The position numbers and the translations under genes were made by a program. The notes beneath the pieces are model-generated. The model was not told where the DNA came from and searched no databases. It saw only the letters and a program-made list of their open reading frames with translations. This document shows positions 23,968-34,344 of a stretch of 64,000 bases of DNA, one piece after another. The stretch is from assembly GCA_944324825.1 (NCBI GenBank), contig CALUXU010000012.1, positions 1 to 64,000 on the forward strand, written 5' to 3'. Source of the stretch: Candidatus Gastranaerophilales bacterium. Its GTDB lineage: Bacteria > Cyanobacteriota > Vampirovibrionia > Gastranaerophilales > Gastranaerophilaceae. Positions within the stretch are counted from its first letter, which is position 1; each line of letters opens with the position of its first letter.

Positions 23968-24414
23968 TTAATTGTCAATATTTTTGTTTGATGCACCAAT
24001 TTCTTCTTTGTTTTCATCTTCGGAAGAATGCACATCCAATATAGTCGGCTTCTTTTCCATTCTGGACTTAGCAATCACGTCTGTCATCATACGTGCTGCA
24101 GTTTCCATTTTTATTCGTTCCATGACTTCATCAAGTTCATCGTCAGACAATTCTGTCGGTGGTTTAAAAGATACAATAACATGACGTTTTTTTAGAATCA
24201 TGTAACTTACTACAACTATACCCCATAACAAAGTACCTTGAATAATACCCAATGGAGGTATTAACAGGGTTTTGGCAGAAATAAAGTTCCAAATACTCAT
24301 TGCAACAAGCCCAGGAAACACAATAAACCCGGCAATCAAACATGCCAGAATACCAAGAGCAACAATTATTCCTCTAAAACCATTTATTTGTATAACTCTA
24401 AAATTCTTTCTCAT
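23968..24414 (-). CDS. small membrane protein, two TM segments
   Basis: 148-aa protein. Hydrophobic segments lie at about residues 14-40 and 45-75 (IIVALGILACLIAGFIVFPGLVAM and LIPPLGIIQGTLLWGIVVVSYMIL), followed by a charged, acidic cytoplasmic tail (ELSDDELDEVMERIKMETAARMM). The family is not recognised. It is the last gene of the punA-speB-ligA transcription unit, eight bases after ligA, and precedes the tRNA cluster. Confidence 0.75.
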   Translation of the reverse strand: MRKNFRVIQINGFRGIIVALGILACLIAGFIVFPGLVAMSIWNFISAKTLLIPPLGIIQGTLLWGIVVVSYMILKKRHVIVSFKPPTELSDDELDEVMERIKMETAARMMTDVIAKSRMEKKPTILDVHSSEDENKEEIGASNKNIDN

Positions 24415-24422
24415 ATTATTCC

Positions 24423-26414
<1,992 letters not shown>

Positions 26415-27251
26415 TTACATAATCATAAGCAGTTCACGAATAACTTTTGTTGCAACAGCAGTTGAAGCACCTGATGAGTCATAATCAGGAGCAAGTTCAA
26501 CAACATCAGCTCCTACAATATTAAAATCTTTCAAATACTTAAACCAGCCGATAAGTTCATTAAACTCCAATCCGCCGACCTCCGGAGTACCGGTTCCCGG
26601 CATGATGGAAGTATCAAGAACATCTAAATCAACAGTTACAAATACCGGTTTATTTTTAAGAGAATCTAAATCACTGTATGTTTTCGCAAGAGTATTATGT
26701 TTTTTCATAAACTCAAACTCTTCTTTCATTCCTGAGCGAATACCAATTTGTTTGATATTTTCAGGTTTCACTTTTCTTGTAGAAAGCCTTATAACTGCGG
26801 AATGAGAAAGTTCTTCGCCCATATACTCTTCTCTTAAATCGGTATGAGCATCAAAATGAACTATCGCCAAATCGTCGTAGAATTCAGATACGGCATTAAT
26901 TTCCGGATATGTAACCAGATGTTCGCCGCCGATACCAAAAACTCTTTTACCGTCTTTATAAATCTGTCTTACATTTTCTTCAATCAAATCAAGAGATTTT
27001 TGGGTATTTCCGAGAGGGAACTCCAAATCTCCGGCATCGTGAAAGTTACAATCTTCTAAATGCTTATCAAATATCGGAGAATATTCTTCCAATCCCCAGC
27101 TTGCAAGCCTGATTTGTTCGGGAGCAAATCTTGACCCCGAGCGGTAAGAAACAGTCCCGTCAAACGGCATTCCGAGCATTACTATATCAGAACCTTCATA
27201 ATCAGGATTTTGCCCCATCCAATTTCTGTCTAAAAAAGGTCCTTTTAACAT
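26415..27251 (-). CDS. speB: agmatinase (ureohydrolase family)
   Basis: 278-aa manganese ureohydrolase hydrolysing agmatine to putrescine and urea. Metal-ligand motifs GGEH, FDAHTD and TVDLDVLDTSIMPGTGTPEVGG are all intact. SpeB-like rather than arginase-like in length and in the GTPEVGGL segment. Between punA and ligA in a compact unit; no speA or speE is in the window. Confidence 0.88.
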   Translation of the reverse strand: MLKGPFLDRNWMGQNPDYEGSDIVMLGMPFDGTVSYRSGSRFAPEQIRLASWGLEEYSPIFDKHLEDCNFHDAGDLEFPLGNTQKSLDLIEENVRQIYKDGKRVFGIGGEHLVTYPEINAVSEFYDDLAIVHFDAHTDLREEYMGEELSHSAVIRLSTRKVKPENIKQIGIRSGMKEEFEFMKKHNTLAKTYSDLDSLKNKPVFVTVDLDVLDTSIMPGTGTPEVGGLEFNELIGWFKYLKDFNIVGADVVELAPDYDSSGASTAVATKVIRELLMIM

Positions 27252-27262
27252 AATACTCTCCT

Positions 27263-28063
27263 CTATATTTCTTTAATAACTTCCAGTACTAAACTCTTAA
27301 ACTTAGATTTTGCAGCTTCTGCAGCTTGCAAGACTTCTTCGTGAGAAAGTCCGACCGTTGAAATCCCTGCCGCCGAATTACAAATACAGCTTAAACCTAA
27401 AACATCCATTTTACAATAACTTGCAACGATAGCCTCCGGAACTGTCGACATACCAACAGCATCCGCACCTAAGAGTCTTACCATCTTAACCTCAGCAGGA
27501 GTTTCATAAGTAGGACCGGTCAGCGCCATATAAACACCCTCCTGCAAATCAATTCCGAGTTTTTTTGCACAACTTCTTGCTTTTTCCCTTAATGATTTTG
27601 TATAAACCTCACTCATATCAGGGAACCTAGTGCCTAAACTGTCATCATTAGGCCCTATCAATGGATTATTCCCCATAAAATTAATATGATCGGTTATCAG
27701 CATCAAATCAGACGGTTTGAAATACACATTTACACCGCCGGCTGCATTTGTAAGAATAACTGTTTTTATCCCTAATTTTTTCATAACCTTAATCGGGTAT
27801 GTAACAACATCCATAGGATGACCTTCATAATAATGAAAACGCCCCTGCATCATCATTACTTTCTTCCCGTTTATCGTTGCAAAAACTAATTGACCTTTAT
27901 GTCCTTTAACCGTCGAGGTCGGGAATCCTGGAATTTTTGAATAAGGAATAGATATCTCACAAAACTCATCAGCTAAGTCCCCTAATCCTGAACCTAAAAC
28001 AATACCTATTTCCGGATTAAAATCTTTGATTTGCTTATTAATAAAATCAATAGTTTTTTGCAT
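27263..28063 (-). CDS. punA: purine-nucleoside phosphorylase
   Basis: 266-aa trimeric-type PNP that phosphorolyses (deoxy)guanosine and inosine. GSGLGDLAD (phosphate site), GRFHYYEGHPMDVVTYPIKV, LTNAAGGVN, GPTYETPAEVKM and DAVGMSTVPE are the family signatures. I start at the ATG behind AAGGGG, seven codons into the longest frame. It leads the punA-speB-ligA unit and follows the rpoZ terminator. Confidence 0.93.
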   Translation of the reverse strand: MQKTIDFINKQIKDFNPEIGIVLGSGLGDLADEFCEISIPYSKIPGFPTSTVKGHKGQLVFATINGKKVMMMQGRFHYYEGHPMDVVTYPIKVMKKLGIKTVILTNAAGGVNVYFKPSDLMLITDHINFMGNNPLIGPNDDSLGTRFPDMSEVYTKSLREKARSCAKKLGIDLQEGVYMALTGPTYETPAEVKMVRLLGADAVGMSTVPEAIVASYCKMDVLGLSCICNSAAGISTVGLSHEEVLQAAEAAKSKFKSLVLEVIKEI

Positions 28064-28094
28064 AATATCACCCCTTAATAACAAAACACACGAA

Positions 28095-28123
28095 AATAGG
28101 GCAGAAATAGACTGCCCTATTAT
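28095..28123 (-). terminator. terminator of rpoZ
   Basis: AATAGGGCAG (28095-28104) and CTGCCCTATT (28112-28121) form a 10-bp stem followed by T residues on the minus strand. It separates rpoZ from punA. Confidence 0.8.
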
Positions 28124-28135
28124 TCAAATCTTTTT

Positions 28136-28378
28136 TTAACCAACAAGTCTATCGTCGTCAGCTTCAGCAGCTTTAACCATGATAGCATGTTCTACCGGAT
28201 TTTCTTTTTTGTAAGAAGAATCTGTGTATTCTTCATAGCCGAAATCCTCACGATTTTTCTTCATTTGAGTTTCATCGACTAATTTTTTTGCAAGTTCTGC
28301 AATTTCATATACCAGTTGATAACGATTTTCTGAGTTATCATTCAAATCCCAAACTACTTTAACAATTTGATCCATCAT
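28136..28378 (-). CDS. rpoZ: RNA polymerase omega subunit-like protein
   Basis: 80-aa protein whose NRYQLVYEIAELAKKLVDE matches the conserved omega helix (RYxLVxxxAxRAxxL), and whose KENPVEHAIMVKAAE corresponds to the second conserved block (KPVxxAxxEIA). The usual RArq motif is weak, and an insertion lies between the blocks. The role would be assembly and stability of RNA polymerase. It is monocistronic with its own terminator. Confidence 0.7.
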   Translation of the reverse strand: MMDQIVKVVWDLNDNSENRYQLVYEIAELAKKLVDETQMKKNREDFGYEEYTDSSYKKENPVEHAIMVKAAEADDDRLVG

Positions 28379-28499
28379 ATTTTATAAGTCCTCTTAACCT
28401 AACAATACTATTGTATAACATAAAAATTATTTGTCTACGGGGTAGAATCCGGAATATTTTAGCTAATTTCACACTTCTAAGAGATTACATCAACAAGAA

Positions 28500-29417
28500 T
28501 TAATTGGATATTGTAATCTTTTTAAGCATAAATTCCGCACCGCTAACCGAATTGAACTTGTGTCTGCATACCCGTGAGCAATAGTCACAAACCTGCTTAT
28601 ATTCATCGGATGAAGAGAGGAAGTAATCAATATTCTGTTTTAAAGATTCAATATCATCATAAACAGGGATTCTATTGTCAAACAAATCCAACTCCGCACG
28701 CCTATCACTTATAAGCAGTTTACCGCAAGCAAGTGTCTGCATTGTTCTATAATTAAGAGAAGATATACCTTGAGAATTCATATTAATAACAACTTTTGAT
28801 TTATTAATCGCCCTCGCCATATCCTCTTCGTTATCAATAAACCCTTTATATATCTGCTCAATCAATGCTTTATTCTTTGCCCGTTTCAGGGCATCCAAAT
28901 AATGGCGCTCTATCGCATACCAATGAAGATTGTAATCCTGAGCAATCGACTCTATCATATTCAAACGATAATCTGTATCAAGCCGTCCGGCAAACATAAC
29001 ATCACATTCAGGGGGTAAATGCAGGTTTTTATAAATATCAGTATTAACAAAATGGGGTAAGTAAAATAAATTTTTAAAATTTTCCAGCTTTGCCAGTTCT
29101 CTGTCCCAGTAAAAAATATAATTATCCTTGTTATCAAGTTCCGGCAAAAGCTCTTCCCAATAAGGCCCCGAGGTTTTATTTCTAATCTCATCAGAAAAAT
29201 AAGCAATACATTTTGTTGAAAGATTATTATCTTTCTTTAGTTTTATAGGAGAAAAATCGTACCCGACAATCAAATCATATTCATCAGCAGAGTAAGAACT
29301 CTCCATCAATTCATCATAAACAGTAACAGAATGTCCTAACATTCTAAAACCGTCTAATATACTTGATGTTGTAAGCCTGCCGCCGATACTGACAGGTAAA
29401 ACCCCTAAAATCTTCAT
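28500..29417 (-). CDS. CgeB-like glycosyltransferase family protein
   Basis: 305-aa GT-B-type protein. It starts MKILGVLPVSIGGRL. Its C-terminal block NYRTMQTLACGKLLISDRRAELDLF...PVYDDIESLKQNIDYFL is the nucleotide-sugar-binding pattern of the CgeB / DUF3880 group (a Glu in the E(x7)E-like region). The acceptor is unknown. Its start overlaps the stop of sdaAA by four bases, which puts it in the serine-dehydratase operon, an odd pairing. Confidence 0.7.
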   Translation of the reverse strand: MKILGVLPVSIGGRLTTSSILDGFRMLGHSVTVYDELMESSYSADEYDLIVGYDFSPIKLKKDNNLSTKCIAYFSDEIRNKTSGPYWEELLPELDNKDNYIFYWDRELAKLENFKNLFYLPHFVNTDIYKNLHLPPECDVMFAGRLDTDYRLNMIESIAQDYNLHWYAIERHYLDALKRAKNKALIEQIYKGFIDNEEDMARAINKSKVVINMNSQGISSLNYRTMQTLACGKLLISDRRAELDLFDNRIPVYDDIESLKQNIDYFLSSSDEYKQVCDYCSRVCRHKFNSVSGAEFMLKKITISN

Positions 29418-30289
29418 AATCCGAAAATCTTTTCTTTTAATTTCAAAGCTGTTTTTGTAGTTGCAAGTCCTGCAAGAGATGATTCCTTGAGCATAGGCGA
29501 CATTAACTGACCGGTCTGCCTTACGGCATCAATGACTTCATCAAGAGGAATCTTAGATTCAACCCCCGCAAGCGCCAATTCGGAAGCCGTCACTGCATGG
29601 ATTGCAAGAATCGGATTTCGTTTAATACAAGGAACCTCAACCAAACCGCATACAGGGTCGCAAGTTAAACCCAAAAGATTTTTCATTGCAAGTGCAGTTG
29701 CATTCAAAATTTGAGAAATATCTCCGCCCAGCATTTGAGTCAAAGCACCTGCACACATCGCAGCAGCAACACCGCATTCCGCCTGACAACCGGCAACCGC
29801 ACCCGCTAGCTGCACCTTATTTGAGATAATTGCACCTATCGCACCTGCCGTTATCAATGCATCAATTTGAACATCTGCATCATAATTATAATCTTCCGCA
29901 ACAGCTATCAACACAGCCGGAACAATACCGCAAGAACCTGCTGTCGGACAAGCTACAACTTTACCCATCCTTAAATTTTCTTCTATTGTTGCAAGCGCAT
30001 AAGTAATAATTTTTTCAAAAAGCCTCCCGAATAGTGCACGATGATGAGCGTATCGGACCTGTAATTTTTCGCAGTCATCGCCGCACCAGTTACTGATAGC
30101 TTTTTCTGATGAGGTCATACCTATTTTTATCGTTGATTGCATAGTATCAATATGTTCTTTTACTCTTTCTCTGATAACCTCAACCGTTGTATCAGCCTCA
30201 GCGGCCTCAGATTCCTGAGAAAGCTCATAGATTTTTTTATTATTTTTTTTACATAAGTCGACCAGCTCGTCAAAAGTCATTATATTCAT
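29414..30289 (-). CDS. sdaAA: L-serine dehydratase, alpha subunit
   Basis: 291-aa catalytic subunit of the Fe-S L-serine dehydratase (serine to pyruvate plus ammonia). Cysteines for the 4Fe-4S cluster are in AGSCGIVPAVL and LTCDPVCGLVEVPCIKRN, and the GAIGAIISNKVQLAGAVAGCQAECGVAAAM segment is typical. It is directly coupled to the beta-subunit gene (TAATG junction). Confidence 0.93.
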   Translation of the reverse strand: MNIMTFDELVDLCKKNNKKIYELSQESEAAEADTTVEVIRERVKEHIDTMQSTIKIGMTSSEKAISNWCGDDCEKLQVRYAHHRALFGRLFEKIITYALATIEENLRMGKVVACPTAGSCGIVPAVLIAVAEDYNYDADVQIDALITAGAIGAIISNKVQLAGAVAGCQAECGVAAAMCAGALTQMLGGDISQILNATALAMKNLLGLTCDPVCGLVEVPCIKRNPILAIHAVTASELALAGVESKIPLDEVIDAVRQTGQLMSPMLKESSLAGLATTKTALKLKEKIFGL

Positions 30290-30939
30290 TAGTCTAACTT
30301 CCTAACTTTTGTGACAAAATACACGTCATCAATATTTCTGATATCTTCAATAATCTCATCTTGAGGATCCGCATCAAGCGCAAAATACATTGAAGCGGTA
30401 CCGCCCTTTTCGTTTCTGTCGCAATGTAATGATGCAATATTTATATTTCTGTCCTGAATCAATTTACTTGCTTTAGATATCATGCCGGGCTTATCCTTAT
30501 ACATCAATAATATTGTATGATATTGTCCTGCAAGATTTACAGAAAATCCGTTGATAGAAGTTATACGAATTTCGCCTGCACCAATTGAGTTTCCTGAAAT
30601 CATCATATCATCGTTAATCAATATATCGACAGAATTAGGATGTCGGCTCAAGTCCTCTGCAAAATTATACTTGTAATCAATATCCGTTATTGAAAAGATA
30701 TTCTTTGTCCTGACATCATCTACATAATATCCCATTATCCCTGCAAGCAGCCCCTTATCAGTACCGTGACCTTTACCGGTTTGAGCAAATGAGTTATACA
30801 AAGTAAATTCTACCTTTTTTATCGGATTATTATAAATATATCTTGCCAGCAAGCCCAAACGAATAGCACCCGCAGTATGAGAACTGGAGGGACCAATCAT
30901 AACAGGAGATATAACATCAAATAAACCTTTTCTCTTCAT
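30289..30939 (-). CDS. sdaAB: L-serine dehydratase, beta subunit
   Basis: 216-aa regulatory/structural subunit. IGPSSSHTAGAIRLGLLAR is the family hallmark near the N terminus. A C-terminal ACT domain (YHTILLMYKDKPGMISKASKLIQDRNINIASLHCDR) likely binds serine. It lies 11 bases after the receiver-domain gene and just before sdaAA. Confidence 0.92.
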   Translation of the reverse strand: MKRKGLFDVISPVMIGPSSSHTAGAIRLGLLARYIYNNPIKKVEFTLYNSFAQTGKGHGTDKGLLAGIMGYYVDDVRTKNIFSITDIDYKYNFAEDLSRHPNSVDILINDDMMISGNSIGAGEIRITSINGFSVNLAGQYHTILLMYKDKPGMISKASKLIQDRNINIASLHCDRNEKGGTASMYFALDADPQDEIIEDIRNIDDVYFVTKVRKLD

Positions 30940-30950
30940 TATCAGATATC

Positions 30951-31544
30951 CTAATCACTTATATAATCCGTTACGATATCGGTTAATCTCTGCTGCCAAT
31001 TATGAGATTTTTCAAGATAAAAATCTGCACCTTTTTCTAAAGATTCTGTCTTTAATTCTTTTTTACCTGCAACCGACATCACACCAATAATCGGATTAGA
31101 ATGTTTTTTGCGCGCAATTCGCTGAAGCTCTGCCAAAAGGATAAAACCTTCGCGTTCTGTAGGGATTAATAAATCCATCAAAACAAAATCAAAATCTTTA
31201 TCTTCAAACAAAGACAGCGCACCGTAAACATCTTTGGTAGATGTCACCTGAAATCCTAACTTAGACATAATCATTTGGACCTGATAAGTTATAACCCCCA
31301 AATTATCTACCAGTAACACATTGTTAGATTTAGATATAGATAATGTTTCTCCATCATATTCAGGACCTCCGATAGCAGTACTTGCACCGCTTGAATCTGC
31401 AAGTATAGTTCTAAAACGTTCTCTGATATTCAATACCTGTTTCTTTAAAGATACTATGGTAATAGTTTCAGGGACTTTATCACCAGTCAAATCGTAAAAA
31501 CGTTTTAAAAAATCTTCATCTAAATCTAAATTAATTATACGCAT
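30951..31544 (-). CDS. stand-alone response-regulator receiver protein
   Basis: 197-aa protein. The N-terminal about 70 residues are unrecognised. Residues about 74-197 form a CheY-like receiver with acidic D80 (VLLVDN), phospho-acceptor D124 (FVLMDLLIP), S/T at VMSV and conserved K179 (YLEKS). There is no DNA-binding output domain. It heads the serine-dehydratase operon. The cognate kinase is not in the window. Confidence 0.82.
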   Translation of the reverse strand: MRIINLDLDEDFLKRFYDLTGDKVPETITIVSLKKQVLNIRERFRTILADSSGASTAIGGPEYDGETLSISKSNNVLLVDNLGVITYQVQMIMSKLGFQVTSTKDVYGALSLFEDKDFDFVLMDLLIPTEREGFILLAELQRIARKKHSNPIIGVMSVAGKKELKTESLEKGADFYLEKSHNWQQRLTDIVTDYISD

Positions 31545-31651
31545 CAGATTTCCTCATCCTATTACATTAATCATTGTAAATATTATATCAGAAAATAGCA
31601 ATTATTTTTTATTTTGACATTTTAATTAAATATGCCAAATAGGAGTTAAGT

Positions 31652-31801
31652 ATGTTTAGTAAGTCATTTTTAAAATACATTATTGGTTACAACGAAGAAA
31701 ACAAAGAAAAAGAAGAAGATATTAAAGAAATAGAATTTCGTCCTGTTAAAGTTAAAGAAGCGGCAAAAGTTGTTATTGCATCAATAAAAGATTATCTCTA
31801 A
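31652..31801 (+). CDS. small orphan protein, 49 aa
   Basis: ATG behind AGGAG encodes MFSKSFLKYIIGYNEENKEK..., ending VVIASIKDYL. A short hydrophobic/basic N-terminus precedes an acidic, Lys/Glu-rich middle. The good ribosome site and isolated position between divergent operons support it. It ends four bases inside the convergent HEAT-like gene. The family is unknown. Confidence 0.5.
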   Translation: MFSKSFLKYIIGYNEENKEKEEDIKEIEFRPVKVKEAAKVVIASIKDYL

Positions 31802-32496
31802 ACATTTTTTACATAGTAATTGCTATCGTTTTTTAGGTGTTTTTTTAAATTAATCAACTGTTCTGTTTTGATGGGGTGTTTTAAAATCAGAGCAACCTTT
31901 TCACGAATAGTATATTCCTCAACCTCTGCACATCGTTTTAGAGGTTCAACCAGGGTATTTTCATCCAGATTTTCAAAAAATACATTTATACCCTCTAAAC
32001 ACCAGTAAAGCTTAAAAAGCTGTTTATTTATCGTATATTTTTTATCTCTGAATATGAACCCGTCCAAAGCATTCAATGCATCATCGATAAATTTAAGGAT
32101 TTTATCCGTATAAATTTTAGAGAAACCGGAATCATCTTTTAAATAGTTTAAGCATTCAATAATTATTCGACAGATATTTGCATTGATATCAATAGTTGCA
32201 TCAGCAAAAATATCCGGATACTTGTAAAAGAATGACTTATCTGCCCGAATCAACTCCGATATTTTAAACGCGACTGCCTCTCTGATTTTACCGTCGCAGC
32301 CGGTTAAATTAGCCATCAATATATCAGCTTCCGATTGATTATTCAGTGATGAGATTTCCAGAGCAGCAAACTGTTTTTCCGGCATGTTCCCGTTTTTTAA
32401 GAGCCCAAATAATTCCTCTTGAGAGAAATCTCCCGTACACAAATTATATGCACGGCTAAAATTTTTATCTAAGCTTTCTTCGTAACCTGAGTTCAA
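31798..32496 (-). CDS. HEAT-like helical repeat protein
   Basis: 232-aa all-helical protein with HEAT/armadillo-like spacing (MPEKQFAALEISSLNNQSEADILMANL, then KIREAVAFKISELIRA and EEYTIREKVALILKHP). Such solenoids bind proteins or, in some cases, DNA. No catalytic residues and no signal peptide are visible. It is a single gene between two small plus-strand genes. Confidence 0.55.
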   Translation of the reverse strand: MNSGYEESLDKNFSRAYNLCTGDFSQEELFGLLKNGNMPEKQFAALEISSLNNQSEADILMANLTGCDGKIREAVAFKISELIRADKSFFYKYPDIFADATIDINANICRIIIECLNYLKDDSGFSKIYTDKILKFIDDALNALDGFIFRDKKYTINKQLFKLYWCLEGINVFFENLDENTLVEPLKRCAEVEEYTIREKVALILKHPIKTEQLINLKKHLKNDSNYYVKNV

Positions 32497-32615
32497 ATTA
32501 TTTCACCTTTTAGACTATACTCAGAGTATAACATAAGCGGGAATGATTTAGCAGAGAAAAATATGTTTAATGTATGATATAGTAGAGATATAATAATCTA
32601 TGTACGGAGAATACG

Positions 32616-32786
32616 ATGAAAGAATTAATAAAATTTTTACAAGATATTTTCATGATAAAAGAAACTGCTCCTCAAAGTGTAGGCTTATCACAATTCAAAC
32701 GAGAAACAGCGGCAGTTCCGCCTAAAAAAGCAGAAAAGAAACAAAATAAAGAAATAAAATTATCAGATCTTATGAGAAGAAACTAG
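32616..32786 (+). CDS. small orphan protein, 56 aa
   Basis: ATG behind GGAG encodes MKELIKFLQDIFMIKETAPQ..., followed by a Lys/Pro-rich stretch and the C-terminal KLSDLMRRN. A possible amphipathic helix lies at the N terminus. It overlaps the end of the convergent crcB gene by 17 bases. The family is unknown; the ribosome site and regular codon use support it. Confidence 0.5.
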   Translation: MKELIKFLQDIFMIKETAPQSVGLSQFKRETAAVPPKKAEKKQNKEIKLSDLMRRN

Positions 32787-33102
32787 AAGTTTTCATACCT
32801 AAGTACATAAAAGCTGCACCAATCATAAAACTAAGGAATAAATATAAATAAGCTTTGATAATATTATTAGAAAAAAGCTCTGTGAATTCAGCGGAAAACG
32901 TTGAAAAAGTTGTATATCCGCCTAAAAAACCCGATAACAAAAATATATTGGAATTAAACACTTTAACCAACAATCCGAAAAGAAAACAGCCCGATATATT
33001 TACAATAAATGTTCCATAGGGGAAACTCTTATGGTTCAGAAAAAGAGAGAGAATATATCTCAAAACAGCTCCGAGACCGCCGCCAAGAAACACCCACATC
33101 AT
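32770..33102 (-). CDS. crcB: fluoride exporter CrcB/Fluc, subunit 2
   Basis: 110-aa, four-TM protein with GGGLGAVLRYILS, the NISGCFLFG segment and GGYTTFSTFSAEF, the conserved Fluc filter region. I start at the ATG behind GGAGG (8 nt). It overlaps the upstream crcB by four bases. Two different crcB genes in tandem suggest a heterodimeric fluoride channel, as known in several Gram-positive bacteria. Confidence 0.9.
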   Translation of the reverse strand: MMWVFLGGGLGAVLRYILSLFLNHKSFPYGTFIVNISGCFLFGLLVKVFNSNIFLLSGFLGGYTTFSTFSAEFTELFSNNIIKAYLYLFLSFMIGAAFMYLGMKTSSFFS

Positions 33103-33443
33103 TCTTCCGTCCTCCAATTTTTAGATAAGAACGTACCTAAATATATTCCGGCAATTCCGGATACTATTGTTAAAATCAAATATACAGAGAATAGAAGATA
33201 CATTTTATTCTGGATATAAGTAATCAATTCAAACATTAACCCCGAAAATGTTGTTAGTCCGCCGCAAAACCCCGTTGTAAAAAATACATTTTTTGTCCTG
33301 CCATAGAAGAAACCTAAGAGAATACATCCTGCAAAATTAGCGACAAATGTTCCGGCAAACAACACCGTAAAGCATTTTGCAAGCTCAAACCTTAACAAAG
33401 AGCCGATAGCTCCGCCTAAAAATACAAAAAATAAATTAAGCAT
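33099..33443 (-). CDS. crcB: fluoride exporter CrcB/Fluc, subunit 1
   Basis: 114-aa, four-TM Fluc protein: GGAIGSLLRFELAK, NFAGCILLGF and GGLTTFSGLMFEL. It partners the downstream crcB. I see no fluoride riboswitch upstream, although such genes often have one. The divergent neighbour is the IscU-like gene, with palindromes in the shared intergenic region. Confidence 0.9.
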   Translation of the reverse strand: MLNLFFVFLGGAIGSLLRFELAKCFTVLFAGTFVANFAGCILLGFFYGRTKNVFFTTGFCGGLTTFSGLMFELITYIQNKMYLLFSVYLILTIVSGIAGIYLGTFLSKNWRTEE

Positions 33444-33495
33444 GACAAAATATTATTACAAAAAAAGCATGTTTGCGATAATATTGTCATGTGTT

Positions 33496-33514
33496 GTTGA
33501 TTAGTTTAATCAAC
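33496..33514. promoter_or_regulatory. palindrome upstream of the IscU-like operon
   Basis: GTTGATTA (33496-33503) and TAATCAAC (33507-33514) with a 3-nt spacer, upstream of the probable promoter (TATATT near 33553). It is an operator candidate. A looser pair, CATGACAAAATATT (33441-33454) and AATATTGTCATG (33479-33490), flanks it on the crcB side. Confidence 0.35.
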
Positions 33515-33579
33515 CTGTATCACATAAGAGAGTTAACGAATAGTTCTATTGTATATATTATGACAATAAAGGAGGTCAA

Positions 33580-34281
33580 ATGGATCATATTCAACTTACG
33601 AAGGAAATTGAAGAAAAATGCTGTGTAGCTCGCGGAGTTAAAGGCTCACCGGCACCAATTCCTCAAGAAGGACAATGGACAAAATGTACTGAAATAAACC
33701 AAATTTCAGGTTTAACACACGGTTGCGGCTGCTGTGCACCTCAACAAGGTACTTGTAAACTTACTCTAAACGTTAAAGACGGTGTTATTCAAGAAGCATT
33801 AGTTGAAACTCTGGGCTGCTCAGGTATGACTCACTCTGCAGCTATGGCTGGAGAAATTTTGCCGGGTAAAACAATTCTTGAAGCTTTAAATACAGACCTT
33901 GTTTGTGATGCAATTAACGTTGCAATGAGAGAATTATTCTTGCAAATCGTTTATGGCCGTACACAAACAGCTTTCTCTGAAAACGGTTTACCAATCGGAG
34001 CAGGTCTTGAAGATTTAGGTAAAGGACTTCGTTCACAAGTTGGTACTATCCACTCTACAAAACAAAAAGGTGTAAGATACTTAGAATTAGCTGAAGGATA
34101 CATCCTTGAACTTGGTTTAGACAAAAATAACGAAGTTATCGGATACAAATTCGTAAACCTCGGTAAAGTTATGGATGCTATCAAAAAAGGCGTTGATGCT
34201 AAAGAAGCTTACGAAAAGAATATCGGTACTTACGGCAGATTTGCTGATGCTGTAAAAACTATCGACCCTCGTGAAGCATAG
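33580..34281 (+). CDS. IscU-like iron-sulfur cluster scaffold protein (GGGtGRT partner)
   Basis: 233-aa protein. The Cys-rich HGCGCCAPQQGTC and LVETLGCSGMTHSAAMAG blocks resemble IscU/NifU-type scaffolds annotated beside GGGtGRT proteins in anaerobes. The C-terminal about 80 residues (ELAEGYILELGLDKNNEVIGYKFVNLGKVMDAI) are an extra domain. AAGGAGG gives a strong ribosome site. It is followed at 63 bases by the GGGtGRT gene, with codon use biased to GGT/GTT/GCT, suggesting high expression. Cluster assembly or transfer is inferred. Confidence 0.75.
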   Translation: MDHIQLTKEIEEKCCVARGVKGSPAPIPQEGQWTKCTEINQISGLTHGCGCCAPQQGTCKLTLNVKDGVIQEALVETLGCSGMTHSAAMAGEILPGKTILEALNTDLVCDAINVAMRELFLQIVYGRTQTAFSENGLPIGAGLEDLGKGLRSQVGTIHSTKQKGVRYLELAEGYILELGLDKNNEVIGYKFVNLGKVMDAIKKGVDAKEAYEKNIGTYGRFADAVKTIDPREA

Positions 34282-34344
34282 GGAATAAATAAATTAATTT
34301 TTATAAATAAGTTAGTAGAATAAATAAATATAAGGGAAAATAAA

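Noticed and set aside
33444-33579. Fluoride riboswitch upstream of crcB.
   Set aside because: The conserved crcB-motif segments are not present on the minus strand.
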